The notes under the pieces are model-generated. The model was not told the origin of the DNA. It searched no databases and worked only from the letters and a program-made list of their open reading frames with translations. A DNA stretch of 64,000 bases, taken from assembly GCA_964501065.1 (NCBI GenBank), contig CAZCRF010000004.1, positions 15,982-79,981 on the forward strand. Reading direction: 5' to 3'. Positions within the stretch are counted from its first letter, which is position 1; each line of letters begins with the position of its first letter. Origin of the DNA: Hallerella sp964501065 (GTDB taxonomy: Bacteria > Fibrobacterota > Fibrobacteria > Fibrobacterales > Fibrobacteraceae). Below are positions 63,886-64,000 of the stretch, one piece after another. The translations under genes and the position numbers were made by a program.

Positions 63886-64000
63886 AACGGACTGAATAGG
63901 GAGTAGGGGTCAGGGGCTAGGGGCTAGGGGTTAGGGAATAGGGATTAGGGATTAGTGGTTAGAAGTTAGTTGATTGAGAAAGGGAGCTTCGTCGTGCTGA
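63886..64000 (+). repeat. composite repeat, copy B with G4-prone heptamer array
   Basis: Same layout as copy A. It holds four GGGG runs at 63906, 63913, 63920 and 63927 with 3-nt loops, then GGG at 63934, 63941 and 63948: a 7-nt period. It runs off the end of the window at CTTCGTCGTGCTGA. Confidence 0.82.

Larger units (their letters stand above)
63188..64000. other. 813-nt non-coding repeat region
   Basis: No gene is supported. Two copies of a composite repeat (63325-63440 and 63886-64000, the latter cut by the window) flank REP-like copies and a 42-bp tandem array. Frames through the array are open only because 42 is a multiple of three. Confidence 0.8.

Noticed and set aside
63524..63899. 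Overlapping open frames on both strands through the 42-bp array
   Set aside because: The unit length is a multiple of three, so all frames stay open; there is no ribosome site and the frames mirror each other.

Overview
The window is a stretch of a Fibrobacter-type chromosome (phylum Fibrobacterota). The call rests on several lineage-typical families occurring together: a FISUMP-domain lipoprotein, a TIGR02147 protein, a TIGR02171 protein, a very large GH9 cellulase, serine-rich lipoprotein linkers, and a pectate-lyase-fold exoprotein whose C-terminus resembles a type 9 secretion sorting domain. Codon use is fairly GC-rich. Many genes have clear AGGAG-like ribosome sites, and several start with TTG. 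Product names come from reading motifs by eye; no database search was run.

Layout. 1-2.3 kb: tail of a uracil-DNA-glycosylase-like gene, a FISUMP lipoprotein, and flanks full of dispersed repeats. 2.3-11.2 kb: housekeeping genes (TatD-like hydrolase, C_GCAxxG_C_C protein, pyruvate:flavodoxin oxidoreductase, RmuC, IspE, tRNA-Gln, ribosomal L25) plus a 26-codon gene with its own promoter and terminator. 11.2-14.7 kb, minus strand: an outer-membrane protein and a nucleotide-sugar epimerase, followed by an NgoMIV-like restriction-modification pair in which both genes carry a frameshift. 14.9-21.7 kb: an ankyrin lipoprotein and a seven-gene TonB2/TtpC-type energy-transduction operon. 21.8-26.9 kb: peptidase C26 amidotransferase, RF3, CapA-like lipoprotein and a COG0523 GTPase. 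27.0-33.9 kb: a complete type I Zorya anti-phage operon, zorABCD. 34.2-38.8 kb: lipoprotein, metallo-beta-lactamase-fold protein, RdgB and an OmpA-like porin with calcium-binding repeats. 39.0-56.8 kb: cell-wall-degradation and surface region (pectate-lyase-fold protein, lipoproteins, the 1913-residue GH9 enzyme) interrupted by rpsD and ending in a histidine kinase, receiver and sigma-54 activator. 56.8-63.2 kb, minus strand: lipoprotein plus TIGR02147 pair, the TIGR02171 protein and glyA. 63.2-64 kb: non-coding composite repeats, a 42-bp tandem array and a G-quadruplex-prone heptamer array.

How the parts work together. Zorya is the strongest special system: ZorAB form a proton-driven MotAB-like motor in the inner membrane, and ZorC and ZorD are the cytosolic DNA-engaging and helicase-nuclease effectors. 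The restriction-modification locus looks like a decayed defence module, so Zorya appears to be the intact one here. The GH9 gene runs into the sensor kinase gene with a 1-nt overlap (TGATG), which suggests coupling of cellulase expression and signalling. The composite repeats border the FISUMP gene at one end and close the window at the other.
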